DNA of 13,670 nucleotides from Candidatus Rokuibacteriota bacterium (GTDB taxonomy: Bacteria > Methylomirabilota > Methylomirabilia > Rokubacteriales > CSP1-6), in assembly GCA_016206385.1 (NCBI GenBank), contig JACQRS010000248.1:1-13670 (forward strand), read 5' to 3'. The translations under genes were made by a program, and so were the position numbers. The number at the start of each line of letters is the position of its first letter. Positions within the stretch are counted from its first letter, which is position 1. Below the pieces are notes generated by a model that saw only the letters and a list, made by a program, of their open reading frames with translations, made no database searches and was not told where the DNA came from. Below, piece by piece: positions 13,025-13,670 of this stretch.

Positions 13025-13435
13025 GTGGAGGAGGGGCCGAAGAAGTATTTCACGCCCGCCGAGGTGAAGGCGCTGATCCCGGAGTTGACGCGGGTCATGG
13101 GACCGCTGATGGATGCCCACAGCGAGGCGCGGACGATCCGGTCCGCGCTCCAGGAGGAGCAGGACCGGATCATGGTGGCGGGGGGCGGGATCCTGGACCG
13201 GGAGAGCTGGCGGAAGCGAACCCGGCGGCTGGAGGAGTTGACGCGGGAGATCGAGCAGGGAATCGCCGCCATCGTGAACCTGGGCGGGATGCCGAAGGAC
13301 CTGGGCATGGGGCTCGTGGACTTCCCCTACCGCCTGGACAACGAGGAGGTCAACCTCTGCTGGCGCTTGGGCGAGACCAAGATTCGCTTCTGGCACGGCC
13401 TGGATGAAGGATACGCGGGCCGGAAGCCGCTCTGA
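13025..13435 (+). CDS. DUF2203 family protein
   Basis: The 136-residue protein starts 'YFTPAEVKALIPELTRVMGP', has a long charged helix pair (about 30-85, rich in E, R and Q, likely coiled-coil), and ends with the family signature 'LGMGLVDFPYRLDNEEVNLCWRLGE', then 'FWHGLDEGYAGRKPL'. That combination identifies DUF2203, a widespread family of unknown function; the cysteine and W-R-L-G-E strand are its most constant part. There is no signal peptide or membrane segment, so it should be cytoplasmic. GTG 13025 is supported by AGGGA at 13014-13018, 6 bases upstream, overlapping the lutC stop. It lies 9 bases after lutC and 10 bases before the methionine synthase-like gene, so it is in the same transcript, yet no functional link is evident. 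Confidence 0.85.
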   Translation: MEEGPKKYFTPAEVKALIPELTRVMGPLMDAHSEARTIRSALQEEQDRIMVAGGGILDRESWRKRTRRLEELTREIEQGIAAIVNLGGMPKDLGMGLVDFPYRLDNEEVNLCWRLGETKIRFWHGLDEGYAGRKPL

Positions 13436-13445
13436 GAGGAGTGAC

Positions 13446-13670
13446 ATGAAGCTGACCCTGACCAGCGCGGGCAGCTATCCGCGGATCGGGGACGCCCCGG
13501 AACTCCAGCGCCACCGTCGGGCCTACGCCCAGTGGGAGCGCGGGGAGATCGGCACGGAGGCGTTCAGGAAGGTGGAAGAAGAGGTGACTGCCGAGGTGAT
13601 CCGAGAGCAGATCGAGGGAGGCGTCGAGCTTCCCACCGACGGCCAGGTCCGCTGGTACGATCCCTACTCC
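13446..13670 (+). CDS. Cobalamin-independent methionine synthase (MetE-like), N-terminal part, runs off window
   Basis: 75 codons are visible and the frame is open at the window end. It begins 'MKLTLTSAGSYPRIG', and 'GSYPR' is the entry motif of the MetE/UROD barrel family (the short, archaeal-type MetE core and its relatives). 'YAQWERGEIG' and 'VIREQIEGGVELPTDGQVRW' continue that pattern; the latter region precedes a substrate-contact loop in relatives. The expected job is transfer of a methyl group from a methylated donor to a thiol such as homocysteine, though short paralogues use other donors. GAGGAG at 13436-13441 lies 4 bases before ATG 13446. The zinc-ligand region is beyond the window, so activity cannot be judged. 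Confidence 0.75.
   Translation, partial: MKLTLTSAGSYPRIGDAPELQRHRRAYAQWERGEIGTEAFRKVEEEVTAEVIREQIEGGVELPTDGQVRWYDPYS

Overview
This window is a high-GC (clearly above 60% by eye), densely packed bacterial chromosome segment. Every credible gene lies on the + strand. Gene order, the mix of GTG and ATG starts, ATGA/GTGA overlaps and the protein families (KorAB, GlcDEF, LutABC, DUF2203) suggest a free-living soil or sediment bacterium. A Methylomirabilota/Rokubacteria-like or deltaproteobacteria-like lineage would fit, but that is an inference from style and not a phylogenetic result. There are no rRNA or tRNA genes, transposases, CRISPR arrays or phage genes.

Layout. (1) 1-495: 3' end of a LysR-family regulator. 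(2) 556-741: a 61-codon stub that looks like the N-terminus of a metallo-beta-lactamase-fold hydrolase whose catalytic part is missing, followed by an intact M24 (Xaa-Pro aminopeptidase-type) metallopeptidase at 756-1880. (3) 1881-2092: a 212-bp gap with a plausible promoter and a leader that folds on paper into a three-way junction plus a hairpin. It leads into a two-CBS-domain protein and korA-korB, a two-subunit 2-oxoacid:ferredoxin oxidoreductase. (4) 5550-5681: a 132-bp gap with three hairpins, the last followed by a T-rich tract. (5) 5682-9713: glcD-glcE-glcF, a three-subunit glycolate (or D-2-hydroxyacid) oxidase. (6) 9714-9808: a short gap with a two-tier hairpin, then a small cupin. 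(7) 10144-13015: lutA-lutB-lutC, the LUD-type L-lactate oxidation complex, with GTGA overlaps. (8) 13025-13670: a DUF2203 protein and the start of a cobalamin-independent methionine synthase-like gene that runs off the window.

How the genes could work together (inference). GlcDEF and LutABC each oxidise a 2-hydroxyacid to a 2-oxoacid (glycolate to glyoxylate; lactate to pyruvate) and pass electrons through Fe-S subunits, probably to the quinone pool. KorAB can oxidise a 2-oxoacid with CoA to an acyl-CoA and reduced ferredoxin. The block therefore reads as a 2-hydroxyacid/2-oxoacid oxidation module. The CBS protein is a candidate adenine-nucleotide sensor for KorAB, and the structured leaders before the CBS gene and before glcD are the likeliest control points. 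No transporter is present in the window.
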